From JBDRLH01 sp043813215 (GTDB taxonomy: Bacteria > Patescibacteriota > Minisyncoccia > Minisyncoccales > JAQTPW01): 23,799 nt of DNA. Where the stretch lies: the NCBI GenBank assembly GCA_043813215.1, contig JBDRLH010000031.1, positions 1 to 23,799 on the forward strand, in the 5' to 3' direction. Shown here piece after piece: positions 1 through 6,452 of this stretch; position 1 is the first letter of the stretch, and each line of letters starts with the position of its first letter. The notes below the pieces were generated by a model, which was not told the origin of the DNA, did not search any database, and saw only the letters and a list, made by a program, of their open reading frames with translations. A program made the position numbers and the translations under genes.

Positions 1-98
1 GCGGCTCTTCTTATGCTCCAGTGACGATATTTCACTAACTCCACCGCCCGCATTCTTACTTGGGGCAGATTCGGATTGTTTGAGTATGGCATATGCAT
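1..98 (-). CDS. N-terminus of a probable IS transposase (partial, runs off left edge)
   Basis: Reading the minus strand from 98 downward gives an open frame to the window edge beginning MHMPYSNNPNLPQVRM, followed by AVELVKYRHWSIRRA. I recognise this as the style of the helix-turn-helix N-terminus of insertion-sequence transposases common in Patescibacteria: a short polar start, then a basic helix and a WS-x-R-x-A turn. About 32 residues are visible, so no DDE catalytic residues can be checked. The start could be the ATG at 98 or the in-frame ATG at 92; neither has a good Shine-Dalgarno sequence. No terminal inverted repeat could be fixed in the 110 bases upstream. A competing plus-strand frame (2-100) is less protein-like. 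The family assignment (IS481/IS3-like) is an inference from memory of similar N-termini. Confidence 0.5.
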   Translation of the reverse strand, partial: MHMPYSNNPNLPQVRMRAVELVKYRHWSIRRA

Positions 99-122
99 AG
101 ATTTTACCACGGGGTGGTTACA

Positions 123-150
123 AGCTATTGAACCACGACACAGCTATTGA
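123..150 (+). repeat. 9-bp direct repeat AGCTATTGA, 19 bp apart
   Basis: AGCTATTGA occurs at 123-131 and 142-150. The second copy runs into the -35 element of the promoter at 147. It may be a pair of activator or repressor half-sites on one DNA face, or a mark left by a nearby insertion event; the sequence alone does not decide. Confidence 0.5.
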
Positions 151-175
151 CAATACTACATTAATGTGGTATTGT
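147..175 (+). promoter_or_regulatory. Strong promoter with palindromic operator-like spacer
   Basis: A perfect -35 TTGACA (147-152), 17-base spacer and -10 TATTGT (170-175) precede the gene at 210. Bases 150-175 form a 26-bp inverted repeat with a single mismatched pair (157/168), centred between 162 and 163, so the palindrome fills the space between and overlaps both promoter boxes. This is the expected geometry of a repressor operator. T175-180 after the dyad would also suit an AT-rich terminator hairpin, which is the main alternative. Confidence 0.6.
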
Positions 176-209
176 TTTTTAGTAGAAAACAGTAAGGAGG
201 AAGCTTGCT

Positions 210-656
210 ATGGCAAAAGGTAAAAAGTCGGAGGGGGCGGTGGTTCGTGAGATCAACGGCCAACTGGTCCTAGACGATCCCGTCGCTGTGGGCATGATTC
301 ATGCGGTGGAAAAACATAATTGTCGCAACACACTGGAACTGAACGCTGATCGTGTCAAGCACTTCAAGAAACGATTGGTAGAACGTGGCATGACCGCAGA
401 CCAAGCGGTGATCGTTCTTCTGAACGTCGACGACGTTCATGGCGGCCCGCTCGTCAACGTCCTGATGCCCGGGTTCAACTGGCAGGAAATCCGCGATCGG
501 GGAGAAGTTCCTTTCGCTCGAGGACTCGCAATGCGCGAGAGTATCCAGGAAGTACTTAGCACTTTCGACAAAGAAGCTGCAACGAAGTTACAGGGCATGA
601 GCGACGTAGCCGTAGTGGTCGTTGATCACGGCGTCGCCGAAGTATTCGCGGCCTAA
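210..656 (+). CDS. Orphan 148-aa soluble protein, GC-rich relative to neighbours
   Basis: I do not recognise this family. The protein starts with a short basic tail (MAKGKKSEG), contains a central predicted helix rich in Lys/Arg (residues about 45-62, HFKKRLVERGMTADQAVIVL) and ends in a hydrophobic beta-like stretch (VAVVVVDHGVAEVFAA). No signal peptide, membrane segment or Cys cluster is seen. The start is supported by AAGGAGG at 194-200, nine bases upstream of the ATG. The gene has its own promoter with an operator-like palindrome and its own terminator, so it is monocistronic and probably repressor-controlled. It uses many CGT/CGC, GTC and GAC codons and is visibly richer in G+C than the ATPase downstream. 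With a transposase on its left this suggests recent acquisition. Confidence 0.8.
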   Translation: MAKGKKSEGAVVREINGQLVLDDPVAVGMIHAVEKHNCRNTLELNADRVKHFKKRLVERGMTADQAVIVLLNVDDVHGGPLVNVLMPGFNWQEIRDRGEVPFARGLAMRESIQEVLSTFDKEAATKLQGMSDVAVVVVDHGVAEVFAA

Positions 657-683
657 CCGCAGAGCTTCGCATCGGCATAACAA

Positions 684-718
684 GCGCACGACTTATAAGT
701 ACGGCGCCTTTTTCTTTT
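684..718 (+). terminator. Terminator of the 210-656 gene
   Basis: GCGC (684-687) pairs with GCGC (704-707) around the inner dyad ACTTATAAGT (691-700). It is followed by C, then five T and a T-rich run. The stem is interrupted, so strength is uncertain. Confidence 0.45.
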
Positions 719-771
719 GTAACAAAAAAATTCCAACATCGTCCCATAGCCCCAGCCAAGAAAGTTCAAAG

Positions 772-794
772 AATCGCCTTTTTGGCGGTTTTTT
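772..794 (+). terminator. Terminator-like hairpin fused to the ATPase promoter
   Basis: Stem AATCGCC (772-778) with GGCGGTT (784-790), five-T loop, T-run 789-794. The same stem and the following GGTGG recur at 8226-8254, so it belongs to a repeated terminator-promoter module. Confidence 0.6.
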
Positions 795-824
795 GGTGGG
801 GCAATCTTTTTTTTATGATATAAT
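794..824 (+). promoter_or_regulatory. Promoter of the P-type ATPase gene
   Basis: A perfect -10 TATAAT lies at 819-824. A weak -35 TTGGTG (794-799) would give a 19-base spacer. The leader to the ATG at 849 is only about 18 bases and has no Shine-Dalgarno sequence. Confidence 0.55.
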
Positions 825-848
825 GACAAAATAAATCTAATAGCAATT

Positions 849-3314
849 ATGTCTTTACTCAAAAAAGGATTATCCGATGAGGAAGTAAGACTGGCCAGGG
901 CGCAGTTCGGTTTTAATGTTTTACCTGAAGAAAAAACCGTTCCGGCGATCAGGATATTTTTTTCCCAATTTGCCAACCCCTTGATATATATTCTTTGTTT
1001 GGCCGGCCTTATTTCTTTTTTTCTACAGAAATATTTTGACATAGTGATGATTTTCTCAGTGGTGATTGTTAATGTTTTTATGGGTTTTTTCCAGGAGAAT
1101 AAAACTCAAAAAACACTGACCGCCCTTAAAAAACTAGTCAGACCCAAGGCTAAGGTTTTGCGCAACGACGAAAAAAAAGAAATTGAAGCGGCTGAACTTG
1201 TGCCAGGGGATATTGTTTATCTGGGTGCCGGGGATCGTGTTCCGGCCGATGGAAAAATATCAGAAGCAGTATCTTTTTTCACCAATGAAGCGGTGCTTAC
1301 CGGCGAGAGCGAGGCGATTGAGAAGCAGGGCGAGGAAGAGGTTTTTATGGGAACGATGGTTATTTCCGGAAGAGCGACGGTCTTGGTAGAAAAAATCGGT
1401 GCAGCGACAAAAATCGGAGGGATAGCTCAAACCTTAAAGGACACGGAGCAGCCTAAGGCGACTCTTCAAATACGGCTGAAAAGAATGACCCGTTCTTTGA
1501 TTTATGTTTCGATATTTTTATCCACCCTGGTTTTTATTTTTGGATATTTAAATGGCTACGATTTTTTAGAAATGACGGAGTTATCGGCCATTCTTTTGGT
1601 GGCCATTATCCCCGAAGCACTTTTGATCGTCATCACTTTGGTTTTGGTTTTGGCAATGAGAGACAGTTTAAAAAGAAAGGCGCTTATCAGAAAAATTTTA
1701 ACCATTGAAACCCTGGGATCGGTCACGACTATTTGCGTTGATAAAACGGGCACGCTTACCGAAGGCATAATGAAAATTACCAAAACCGACTTTGTTGATT
1801 CTAAAAATAGTTTTTTAGCGATGTGTCTTTGCAACGACACAAATGATACATTAGAAATCGCCATTTGGGATTATCTTAAAAATCTCAAAGACTTTGATCC
1901 GCAAAGAATTTTTAACGAGTACAAAAGAGTTTCTGAAATACCTTTTGCCGGCGAACATAAATTTATGGCTTCTCTGAATGTTCCGCCCCACGAGAAAGAA
2001 GAGCTGTTTTTATCAGTCAAGGGCGCTCCGGAAACTATTTTAGAAATGTGCGATATCGGTCATGACAAAAAGGGTACGATAATGAAGCAGATCGATGAGT
2101 GGGCCGACCAGGGTTTAAAAATTTTAGCTTTTGCTTTTAAAAAAGTTCCAGCAGAAGAAATAAAAAAGATTCAAAAAGACGATTTAGTCGGGCTTCAATG
2201 GGGAGGAATCATCGGACTTTGGGATCCGCCGCGAAAAGAAGTAAAAGAGGCTCTTTCTGCCGCTCAAAAGGGAGGGCTTAAGATAAAAGTTATTACCGGC
2301 GATTATCACCGGACAGCTGAAAGGATTATGAGTTATCTAGGACTACATGTCAGGCCGGATGAAGTTTTAGAGGGCGCCGAATTAGAGGGTCTTGACGAAG
2401 AAGATTTTAAAAAAAGAGCGCTAAACACTTTATTGTTTGCCCGTGTTACTCCCCAGCATAAATTACGCATAGTGAGAGTTCTTCAGGAATTAGGTGAAAT
2501 CGTGGCGATGACCGGTGATGGAGTAAACGACGCGCCGGCTCTTAAAAAATCTAATGTTGGCATCGTGGTAGGAGACGCTTCAGAAGTAGCCAAAGAAGCG
2601 GCTGACCTCATTCTCTTGGACAATAATTTCAAAACGATTATTTCGGCGGTTGAAAGCGGTCGGCTGGTTTTTGAAAATATCAAGAAAATTATTTTGTTCA
2701 TCCTTTCTAATTCTTTTGCCGAAGTGGTCACTATTTTAGGCGCGCTTTTTTTGGGCTGGCCATTTCCTTTGACAGTTGTCCAAATTCTTTGGCTCCATCT
2801 TTTATGCGATGGGCCGGAAGATTTTATTCTCGGTTTTGAACCCAAAGAAAAAGAAACAATGCTTGATGGGCCGAAAAGAATGAATGAGCCGATTTTAGAT
2901 AAATTGGGAATTTTTATTATCATTTTAGTTTCTTTTCTTTCCGGGATTCTCTCGCTTGGATTTTTCTGGTATTTCGGTTTATTGCAAGGGAATCTGGCGC
3001 TGGGTCAGACAATGGCTTTTATGTCTTTGGCTTTCAGCTCGGTTGTTTATATTTTTTCCTGCCGGACGCTCAGGAAGCCTTTCTGGAAATATGAAAATTT
3101 TTGGTCCAATAAAGGACTCTTTGCCGTGGTTGGCTTGAGCTTATTTTTAGCCATTATCATAACTTATTTTCCGCTAACTCAAAAACTTTTGAATCTCGTT
3201 CCTTTAAATTTGTTCCAATGGGGTTTGCTTTTGGCCAAGGCATTTTTATTAGTCTTCGTCATTGAAACAGTCAAGGCGACAATTAAGCCAAAAAGAAACC
3301 TAATTTCCCCTTAA
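849..3314 (+). CDS. P-type cation-transporting ATPase (P2-like, HAD-IC)
   Basis: A membrane pump of 821 residues that couples ATP hydrolysis to cation transport. Visible parts: cation-ATPase N-domain (about 5-35), actuator-domain TGES at 151-154, phosphorylation motif DKTGTLT at 298-304 (Asp298), nucleotide-domain KGAP at 391-394, hinge TGD at 483-485 and TGDGVNDAP at 555-563. There are membrane segments near 40-85, 215-270, 615-660 and 685-805. The layout matches SERCA-type P2A pumps, and the M5 motif NSFAEVV keeps the Asn (621) and Glu (624) of calcium pumps. The M4 motif, however, is PEALL (255-259) instead of PEGLP, and M6 reads HLLCDG, so the SERCA Asn and Thr ligands are His650 and Cys653 while Asp654 remains. 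The ion is therefore uncertain. The ATG at 849 follows a short leader without Shine-Dalgarno. It appears monocistronic. Confidence 0.93.
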   Translation: MSLLKKGLSDEEVRLARAQFGFNVLPEEKTVPAIRIFFSQFANPLIYILCLAGLISFFLQKYFDIVMIFSVVIVNVFMGFFQENKTQKTLTALKKLVRPKAKVLRNDEKKEIEAAELVPGDIVYLGAGDRVPADGKISEAVSFFTNEAVLTGESEAIEKQGEEEVFMGTMVISGRATVLVEKIGAATKIGGIAQTLKDTEQPKATLQIRLKRMTRSLIYVSIFLSTLVFIFGYLNGYDFLEMTELSAILLVAIIPEALLIVITLVLVLAMRDSLKRKALIRKILTIETLGSVTTICVDKTGTLTEGIMKITKTDFVDSKNSFLAMCLCNDTNDTLEIAIWDYLKNLKDFDPQRIFNEYKRVSEIPFAGEHKFMASLNVPPHEKEELFLSVKGAPETILEMCDIGHDKKGTIMKQIDEWADQGLKILAFAFKKVPAEEIKKIQKDDLVGLQWGGIIGLWDPPRKEVKEALSAAQKGGLKIKVITGDYHRTAERIMSYLGLHVRPDEVLEGAELEGLDEEDFKKRALNTLLFARVTPQHKLRIVRVLQELGEIVAMTGDGVNDAPALKKSNVGIVVGDASEVAKEAADLILLDNNFKTIISAVESGRLVFENIKKIILFILSNSFAEVVTILGALFLGWPFPLTVVQILWLHLLCDGPEDFILGFEPKEKETMLDGPKRMNEPILDKLGIFIIILVSFLSGILSLGFFWYFGLLQGNLALGQTMAFMSLAFSSVVYIFSCRTLRKPFWKYENFWSNKGLFAVVGLSLFLAIIITYFPLTQKLLNLVPLNLFQWGLLLAKAFLLVFVIETVKATIKPKRNLISP

Positions 3315-3354
3315 AGACCTGGTTCCAGACCGAGGTAGATAGTAGTATACTATA

Positions 3355-3360
3355 TATAAT
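3355..3360 (+). promoter_or_regulatory. -10 box TATAAT before the small membrane protein gene
   Basis: TATAAT at 3355-3360 is 15 bases before the ATG at 3376. It is preceded by the 10-bp palindrome TAGTATACTA (3343-3352). No good -35 is seen. Confidence 0.45.
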
Positions 3361-3375
3361 GACCAAAAAAAGAAC

Positions 3376-3744
3376 ATGTTTAAATATTCATTAATAACAA
3401 CTATTTTGACGATAATCTGGACAATATTTCTTCCAAAATGGAATTTAGAGGAATGGTTTTTGAACAATAAGATGATCAGTAATTTATGGCTTGGTTTTGA
3501 TGTAATTTTGTCATTGTTTTTGGTGGTATTAACTTATGGTTTGTATAGTAAAAAGAAATTTGTCAGATTTTTATCACCCGTAATTTTTGGGATGGTAATT
3601 ACAGACTGGATATTTAATCTTCAGTTATGGATATATGGGGGATATAATCTATTAGAGCCTCGATTTTTAATCTCATATGTTTTTATAGCAATATATCTTT
3701 TATACTTTTTTTGGTTTACTTCAAAGATACAAAAAGGATATTGA
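3376..3744 (+). CDS. Small four-helix membrane protein, unknown family
   Basis: A 122-residue, very AT-rich gene. The protein has four hydrophobic stretches (about 4-21, 36-57, 64-86 and 94-116) rich in Trp, Phe and Leu, with short charged loops (KKKFVR near 59-64 and a Lys-rich C-terminus), so it should sit in the cytoplasmic membrane. I see no catalytic or metal motif. The ATG has no clear Shine-Dalgarno sequence; a -10 box is 15 bases upstream. It follows the ATPase in the same direction with a 61-base gap and could be partly co-transcribed with it, since no terminator separates them. No function is assigned. Confidence 0.65.
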   Translation: MFKYSLITTILTIIWTIFLPKWNLEEWFLNNKMISNLWLGFDVILSLFLVVLTYGLYSKKKFVRFLSPVIFGMVITDWIFNLQLWIYGGYNLLEPRFLISYVFIAIYLLYFFWFTSKIQKGY

Positions 3745-3808
3745 ATCAAGTTCACGCTCCGCAGCGCTTCGATCCGTTTCGTTTACTCAGCAGAAACCAA
3801 TCAGTAAA

Positions 3809-3861
3809 AGTTTGCAATATCTCAGGTACGTACGGCGGTACGTAAATCGCCAAGCGGGCGG
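3809..3861 (+). repeat. Intergenic repeat, copy A (GTACGTAC double-hairpin element)
   Basis: The 37-base core (3825-3861) matches 8206-8242 at 31 of 37 positions, and similarity continues 16 bases upstream (AGTTTG-x-AATAT). The core contains a perfect hairpin TACGTAC/GTACGTA with loop GGCG, then AATCGCC-AAGC-GGGCGG. In this copy a 34-base extra segment (3862-3895) lies between the core and the T-run that directly follows the core in copy B. Confidence 0.7.
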
Positions 3862-3865
3862 CCTG

Positions 3866-3901
3866 TCCGGTAGTGTGCTTTGCTCTACTACCGGATTTTT
3901 T
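3866..3901 (+). terminator. Intrinsic terminator
   Basis: Perfect 9-bp stem TCCGGTAGT (3866-3874) with ACTACCGGA (3887-3895), 12-base loop, six T (3896-3901). It would end transcription from 3376-3744. Confidence 0.8.
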
Positions 3902-3948
3902 GGTAGAGATGATTTTTTTAATAAAAAAACTTAAAAAGATATAAATAA

Positions 3949-3980
3949 AAAGTCCGTTGCTTTTTATGACGGCGGACTTT
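3949..3980 (-). terminator. Terminator of the minus-strand gene, overlapping its stop codon
   Basis: On the minus strand, AAAGTCCG (3980-3973) pairs with CGGACTTT (3956-3949) and is followed by a T-rich run. The TAA stop (3966-3964) lies in the loop, so the last sense codons form the first arm. Confidence 0.7.
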
Positions 3981-4401
3981 CCGTTAATTCCATTAAACGG
4001 ACGAGGGCTGCTCCCAAACAAACTTGATATTTTTCAGCAATTATCGTTGCTGTCAAAAATTTACTTGGAAGCAATATGACCCTGAATTTGTCGGCGATTT
4101 CTGGTTCACTTTCCATTTTGTTTCTGTCTCTAATTATCGCTCTAAACTCCTTGAATCCGGGATAGCCCATTTTTTTAGCAACGGTAAGGGCGTCATCTGC
4201 CAAAGGACTTAATGCTTCGAGGCCGGCGATTAAATCTTCCCATGAAGATACGTGATCAAGAAAATAGTTATAATGGGTTTCCTCGAAATCGTTAATATCT
4301 ACCATGGAGGGTGGTCCGAACAGTCTTTTTGGAGGAAGCCACTCGCTGCAATTTATAAAGCCATCTTCGTTCCATCTGTTTACAGATGATTCAGCCATCA
4401 T
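3964..4401 (-). CDS. Orphan 144/145-aa soluble protein
   Basis: Family not recognised. The protein is mixed alpha, mostly acidic, with no signal peptide or membrane segment. A Trp/Pro-rich N-terminal part (CSEWLPPKRLFGPPS near 18-32) is followed by helices containing YNYFLDHVSSWEDLIAGLEAL and EFRAIIRDRNKMESEPEIA. Two ATGs are adjacent (4401 and 4398). The Gly-rich ribosome binding site AAGGGGG ends two bases before the first and five before the second, so the second (144 residues) is the more likely start. A minus-strand -10-like TATAAT is at 4450-4445. The gene is divergent from 4567-5094, sharing a 165-base AT-rich intergenic region, and convergent with 3376-3744. Confidence 0.75.
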   Translation of the reverse strand: MMAESSVNRWNEDGFINCSEWLPPKRLFGPPSMVDINDFEETHYNYFLDHVSSWEDLIAGLEALSPLADDALTVAKKMGYPGFKEFRAIIRDRNKMESEPEIADKFRVILLPSKFLTATIIAEKYQVCLGAALVRLMELTESPPS

Positions 4402-4484
4402 AACCCCCTTTTTGTTTTATTTGTACTATTTATTTATTACCTCAATTATATTCAATTTACAATAGTTTAATTTAAAATAAAGGC

Positions 4485-4513
4485 TTGATTTTTTTAGCAG
4501 ATATTGATAGAAT
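4485..4513 (+). promoter_or_regulatory. Promoter of CTTGATTTTTT type for 4567-5094
   Basis: -35 TTGATT (4485-4490) inside GGCTTGATTTTTTT, 17-base spacer, -10 TAGAAT (4508-4513). The same layout is seen at 5154, 5920, 8258 and 9897. Confidence 0.65.
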
Positions 4514-4566
4514 ATTTTATCCAAAAGAGATTAAGATCTTTATAAAAGAATAAGAGGAGGTAACAA

Positions 4567-5094
4567 ATGCCATACAGTATCGAGCCAGTGTGGTTTGTCG
4601 GAACTAATGCGTTTGGCAGGACGTTTGCTGAGAGTTCAGGGGTGAATCTCAAAAACATAGAAAAAGATTCTCTTGAAGAAACCCTCCGGTTAATGCCGTC
4701 CTTGGACGCTTTTTATCTAAAGGCAGAATTGCCGGTTTCCTTTGAAGCGAAGGTTTTGAGAAACCTTGAACCCGGAAGAGAAATCGTCAGATTGATTAAC
4801 AACGGCACATATATTGATTTGTTCAGAGATGTTGACGGCTTACCGGGAGACATCGGCGTATCGTGCGACCCTGACGGCGACGAAGTGGTTGTGGCAACAT
4901 TAAACATTAAATTCCGAGAGCATGATGACGATTTCACCGACAGAGGAGTTGTCTGGGTGTATCCGGGAAATCCTGCGAACATGGGCTTTTGTATCAAAGC
5001 TAAAGCCCTGAAAACTGCCGGAGCAGTGGCAGAAATCGTCACGGCTGCCGAAGAAACCTTAAAACAAAAAGTACTTGTTCATTTCCATTCATAA
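4567..5094 (+). CDS. Orphan 175-aa soluble protein
   Basis: Family not recognised. The protein is acidic with an apparent alpha/beta fold: an N-terminal segment MPYSIEPVWFVGTNAFG, a helical middle, a beta-rich part with Asp/Gly turns (DGLPGDIGVSCDPDGDE, near 90-106), and a C-terminal helix KTAGAVAEIVTAAEETLKQK. There are two Cys but no metal-site pattern. The start is firm: GAGGAGG ends eight bases before the ATG, and a CTTGATTTTTT-type promoter lies about 54 bases upstream of the ATG. A strong terminator follows 21 bases after the stop, so the gene is transcribed alone. No function is proposed. Confidence 0.82.
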   Translation: MPYSIEPVWFVGTNAFGRTFAESSGVNLKNIEKDSLEETLRLMPSLDAFYLKAELPVSFEAKVLRNLEPGREIVRLINNGTYIDLFRDVDGLPGDIGVSCDPDGDEVVVATLNIKFREHDDDFTDRGVVWVYPGNPANMGFCIKAKALKTAGAVAEIVTAAEETLKQKVLVHFHS

Positions 5095-5115
5095 AACATA
5101 AAAAACAAACAATAA

Positions 5116-5145
5116 AAGCGGCGAGGCAAACCTCCCCGCTTTTTT
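5116..5145 (+). terminator. Intrinsic terminator of 4567-5094
   Basis: AAGCGG-c-GAGG (5116-5126), loop CAAA, CCTC-c-CCGCTT (5131-5141), then T to 5145. Only eight bases separate the T-run from the next -35. Confidence 0.88.
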
Positions 5146-5153
5146 GATAGAGC

Positions 5154-5181
5154 TTGATTTTTTATGTATTGGGAATAGAAT
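5154..5181 (+). promoter_or_regulatory. Promoter of CTTGATTTTTT type for 5246-5710
   Basis: -35 TTGATT (5154-5159) within GCTTGATTTTTT, 16-base spacer, -10 TAGAAT (5176-5181). Confidence 0.65.
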
Positions 5182-5245
5182 ATATTAAATTATGGTTCTT
5201 AAAATAAAAAATAATTAAAAAAAATAATAAAAGGAGGCAATAATA

Positions 5246-5710
5246 ATGTACTGGGAGAATTGCACAGAAAGATTAGTAATATATCCTAGAGTTAATACTA
5301 GACCGATTGCTAGAAAAAACCACCAATGTTGCGAATGCAAAAAAATAATTAGAAAAGGTGAAAGATATTCATATTTCGGAGGGTTGTGGCGCAACGAACA
5401 TTCTTATGACCAGCACTTCGCCATGTATAAGACATGCATAAAATGCGAAGAAGTTTGGGATAAAATTTTAGACGTTTTCTATAATCATGGAGAGTCCGAT
5501 GCAATCCGAGCTTACGGCGGACTCCTTAAACAAGCCATTCTAGATGCTTATAATGCGGGATATTTAATCGAAAATGACCCGCTTGTGAATGAATGGTTGG
5601 ATATCTGGCCAGATTTAGATTCTGAAGATCTTTCATCAGAAGAAAAAGAAATTTATGAAAAAAACGAAGCGTTTGCCCAAATGAAGGTTCATAGCGCCCT
5701 TCTCTTGTAA
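5246..5710 (+). CDS. Small zinc-finger-like protein with two Cys knuckles, unknown role
   Basis: The 154-residue protein has Cys28-Cys29-x-Cys31 followed 33 residues later by Cys64-x2-Cys67, framed by basic residues (PIARKNHQCCECKKIIRKGERY). The pattern (a Cys knuckle, a K-x-GERY hairpin, then CxxC at a helix start) is typical of treble-clef zinc binding and is seen in many phage and mobile-element proteins of unknown function. That family context is from memory, not a search. The C-terminal half is acidic and helical (EDLSSEEKEIYEKNEAF). The start is fixed by AAAGGAGG eight to nine bases before the ATG. The gene has its own promoter and terminator. Zinc binding is inferred; DNA, RNA or protein contacts are unknown. 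Confidence 0.82.
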   Translation: MYWENCTERLVIYPRVNTRPIARKNHQCCECKKIIRKGERYSYFGGLWRNEHSYDQHFAMYKTCIKCEEVWDKILDVFYNHGESDAIRAYGGLLKQAILDAYNAGYLIENDPLVNEWLDIWPDLDSEDLSSEEKEIYEKNEAFAQMKVHSALLL

Positions 5711-5727
5711 GGATACTTACACTTATG

Positions 5728-5764
5728 GCCCCTCTGTTAAATCAGAATAGAGGGGCTTTATTTT
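5728..5764 (+). terminator. Intrinsic terminator of 5246-5710
   Basis: Perfect 8-bp stem GCCCCTCT (5728-5735) with AGAGGGGC (5749-5756), then TTTATTTT. Confidence 0.85.
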
Positions 5765-5814
5765 GGAAACTCCACTAAGACGGGTTCTAACATCCTTTCA
5801 AGGGGCGGGTAAAT

Positions 5815-5849
5815 CGGTTCTAGTCCCAGAGCCGTCGGGTACTAGACCG
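5815..5849 (+). other. Stable hairpin in the leader/intergenic region before 5988
   Basis: CGGT-t-CTAGT-CCC (5815-5827) pairs with GGG-t-ACTAG-ACCG (5837-5849): 12 base pairs with one bulged T on each side and a 9-base loop. It shares its 3' arm with the conserved GGTACTAG block at 5838. No promoter is evident upstream, so whether it is transcribed from 5246 read-through or not at all is open. Confidence 0.5.
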
Positions 5850-5870
5850 GGATGGGGTTCGTTTATTTGG
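5838..5870 (+). repeat. Conserved GGTACTAG element, copy 1
   Basis: About 33 bases that align with 6881-6912 at roughly 25 positions: GGTACTAG, CCG, GGTTCG and TATT-GG are shared in order. Both copies are followed by a hairpin with a T-run. It may be the core of a small structured RNA or an intergenic repeat. Confidence 0.5.
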
Positions 5871-5888
5871 GATGTAATTCTGCCAGTT

Positions 5889-5910
5889 AATCGTCACTAC
5901 GGCGATTTTT
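5889..5910 (+). terminator. Hairpin with T-run, fused to the following promoter
   Basis: AATCGTC (5889-5895) pairs with GGCGATT (5901-5907), loop ACTAC, T-run 5906-5910. It resembles the AATCGCC-N5-GGCGG stem at 772 and 8226. Confidence 0.55.
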
Positions 5911-5919
5911 GGTTGGTAT

Positions 5920-5947
5920 TTGACTTTTTCGCTTGAGCTGGTAGATT
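5920..5947 (+). promoter_or_regulatory. Promoter of the 5988-6723 operon
   Basis: -35 TTGACT followed by a T-run (5920-5929), 16-base spacer, -10 TAGATT (5942-5947). It is the same architecture as 5154 and 8258, immediately downstream of a T-run hairpin. Confidence 0.5.
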
Positions 5948-5987
5948 AAAATATCAGCAAATTGACAATAAAAAGGAGGATTCAAAA

Positions 5988-6275
5988 ATGGCCGGTGGAG
6001 GAGACGCCGATATTAGAACGAACAACGAAGAAATCAATAGTTTCCTGGAAATATCGTCAGATGATAGCAAAAAAAGTTATTGGCCGTGGATAAAAGAACA
6101 GATTTTAAAGAAAGCCCGAGGTATGCAATCCCAAATCGATAAACTCGAACTTTTAGAAGCGATTGATGGCCTATTTGATTTTACCTCCATTAGGCATTTT
6201 GAAGAAATCCGAAAAGACCTTACGCTTATTCCCGAATTTCCGAAAGAGTGGAGAACCGTATCGGGAAAAATATAA
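5988..6275 (+). CDS. Orphan 95-aa protein, first gene of a three-gene operon
   Basis: Family not recognised. The N-terminus is Gly/Asp-rich and probably flexible (MAGGGDADIRTNNEE). Two helices follow (WPWIKEQILKKARGMQSQI near 33-51 and IRHFEEIRKDLTLIPEF near 68-85). There is no Cys and no membrane segment. AAAGGAGG lies eight to nine bases before the ATG. The next gene starts 18 bases after the stop, with its own ribosome binding site and no terminator between, so the three genes should share one transcript. A small soluble accessory protein of unknown role. Confidence 0.75.
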   Translation: MAGGGDADIRTNNEEINSFLEISSDDSKKSYWPWIKEQILKKARGMQSQIDKLELLEAIDGLFDFTSIRHFEEIRKDLTLIPEFPKEWRTVSGKI

Positions 6276-6293
6276 AAGAAAGGAGTTGACGAA

Positions 6294-6452
6294 ATGGAAA
6301 AGAAAACTACGATTATGGTTACTTGCAAACCTAACGGGTGCCGGTGCAATATTTGTGGTTGCTCCATACCCAATGGTGATTTCATGTGTGGCAACGGACA
6401 CGAACCGGGTAAACAGTATCCGATTGTTAAAAAAGGAGGAAACAGTGGCTAA
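6294..6452 (+). CDS. 52-aa Cys-rich mini-protein, probable zinc binder
   Basis: A short gene with an ATG at 6294 and AAAGGAG (6279-6285) eight bases upstream, ending TAA at 6450-6452. The peptide has six Cys, at 11, 16, 18, 21, 23 and 32, and His36. The run C-x4-C-x-C-x2-C-x-C-x8-C-x3-H is dense enough for one zinc site, or for a metallothionein-like cluster. The ribosome binding site of the next gene (AAAGGAGG) lies inside the last codons, and the stop overlaps the next start by eight bases, which points to translational coupling. The family is not recognised. The good ribosome binding site, the operon position and the non-random Cys spacing are the reasons to accept so short a frame. Confidence 0.78.
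   Translation: MEKKTTIMVTCKPNGCRCNICGCSIPNGDFMCGNGHEPGKQYPIVKKGGNSG

Noticed and set aside
2..100. Plus-strand open frame at the left edge (32 codons)
   Set aside because: The translation is not protein-like and the opposite strand gives a better transposase-like N-terminus.
653..1042. Minus-strand 129-codon frame
   Set aside because: It lies across the ATPase promoter and start, antisense to a clear gene, with no recognisable domain.
5765..5870. tRNA-like or T-box-like segment with GGTTCTAGTCCC and GGTTCG
   Set aside because: No acceptor stem, D-arm and anticodon arm can be placed together, and the T-box consensus is absent.
6163..6444. Upstream extension of the third operon gene to an ATG at 6163
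   Set aside because: That part is out-of-frame sequence of two genes with their own ribosome binding sites; the GTG at 6445 has AAAGGAGG at correct spacing.
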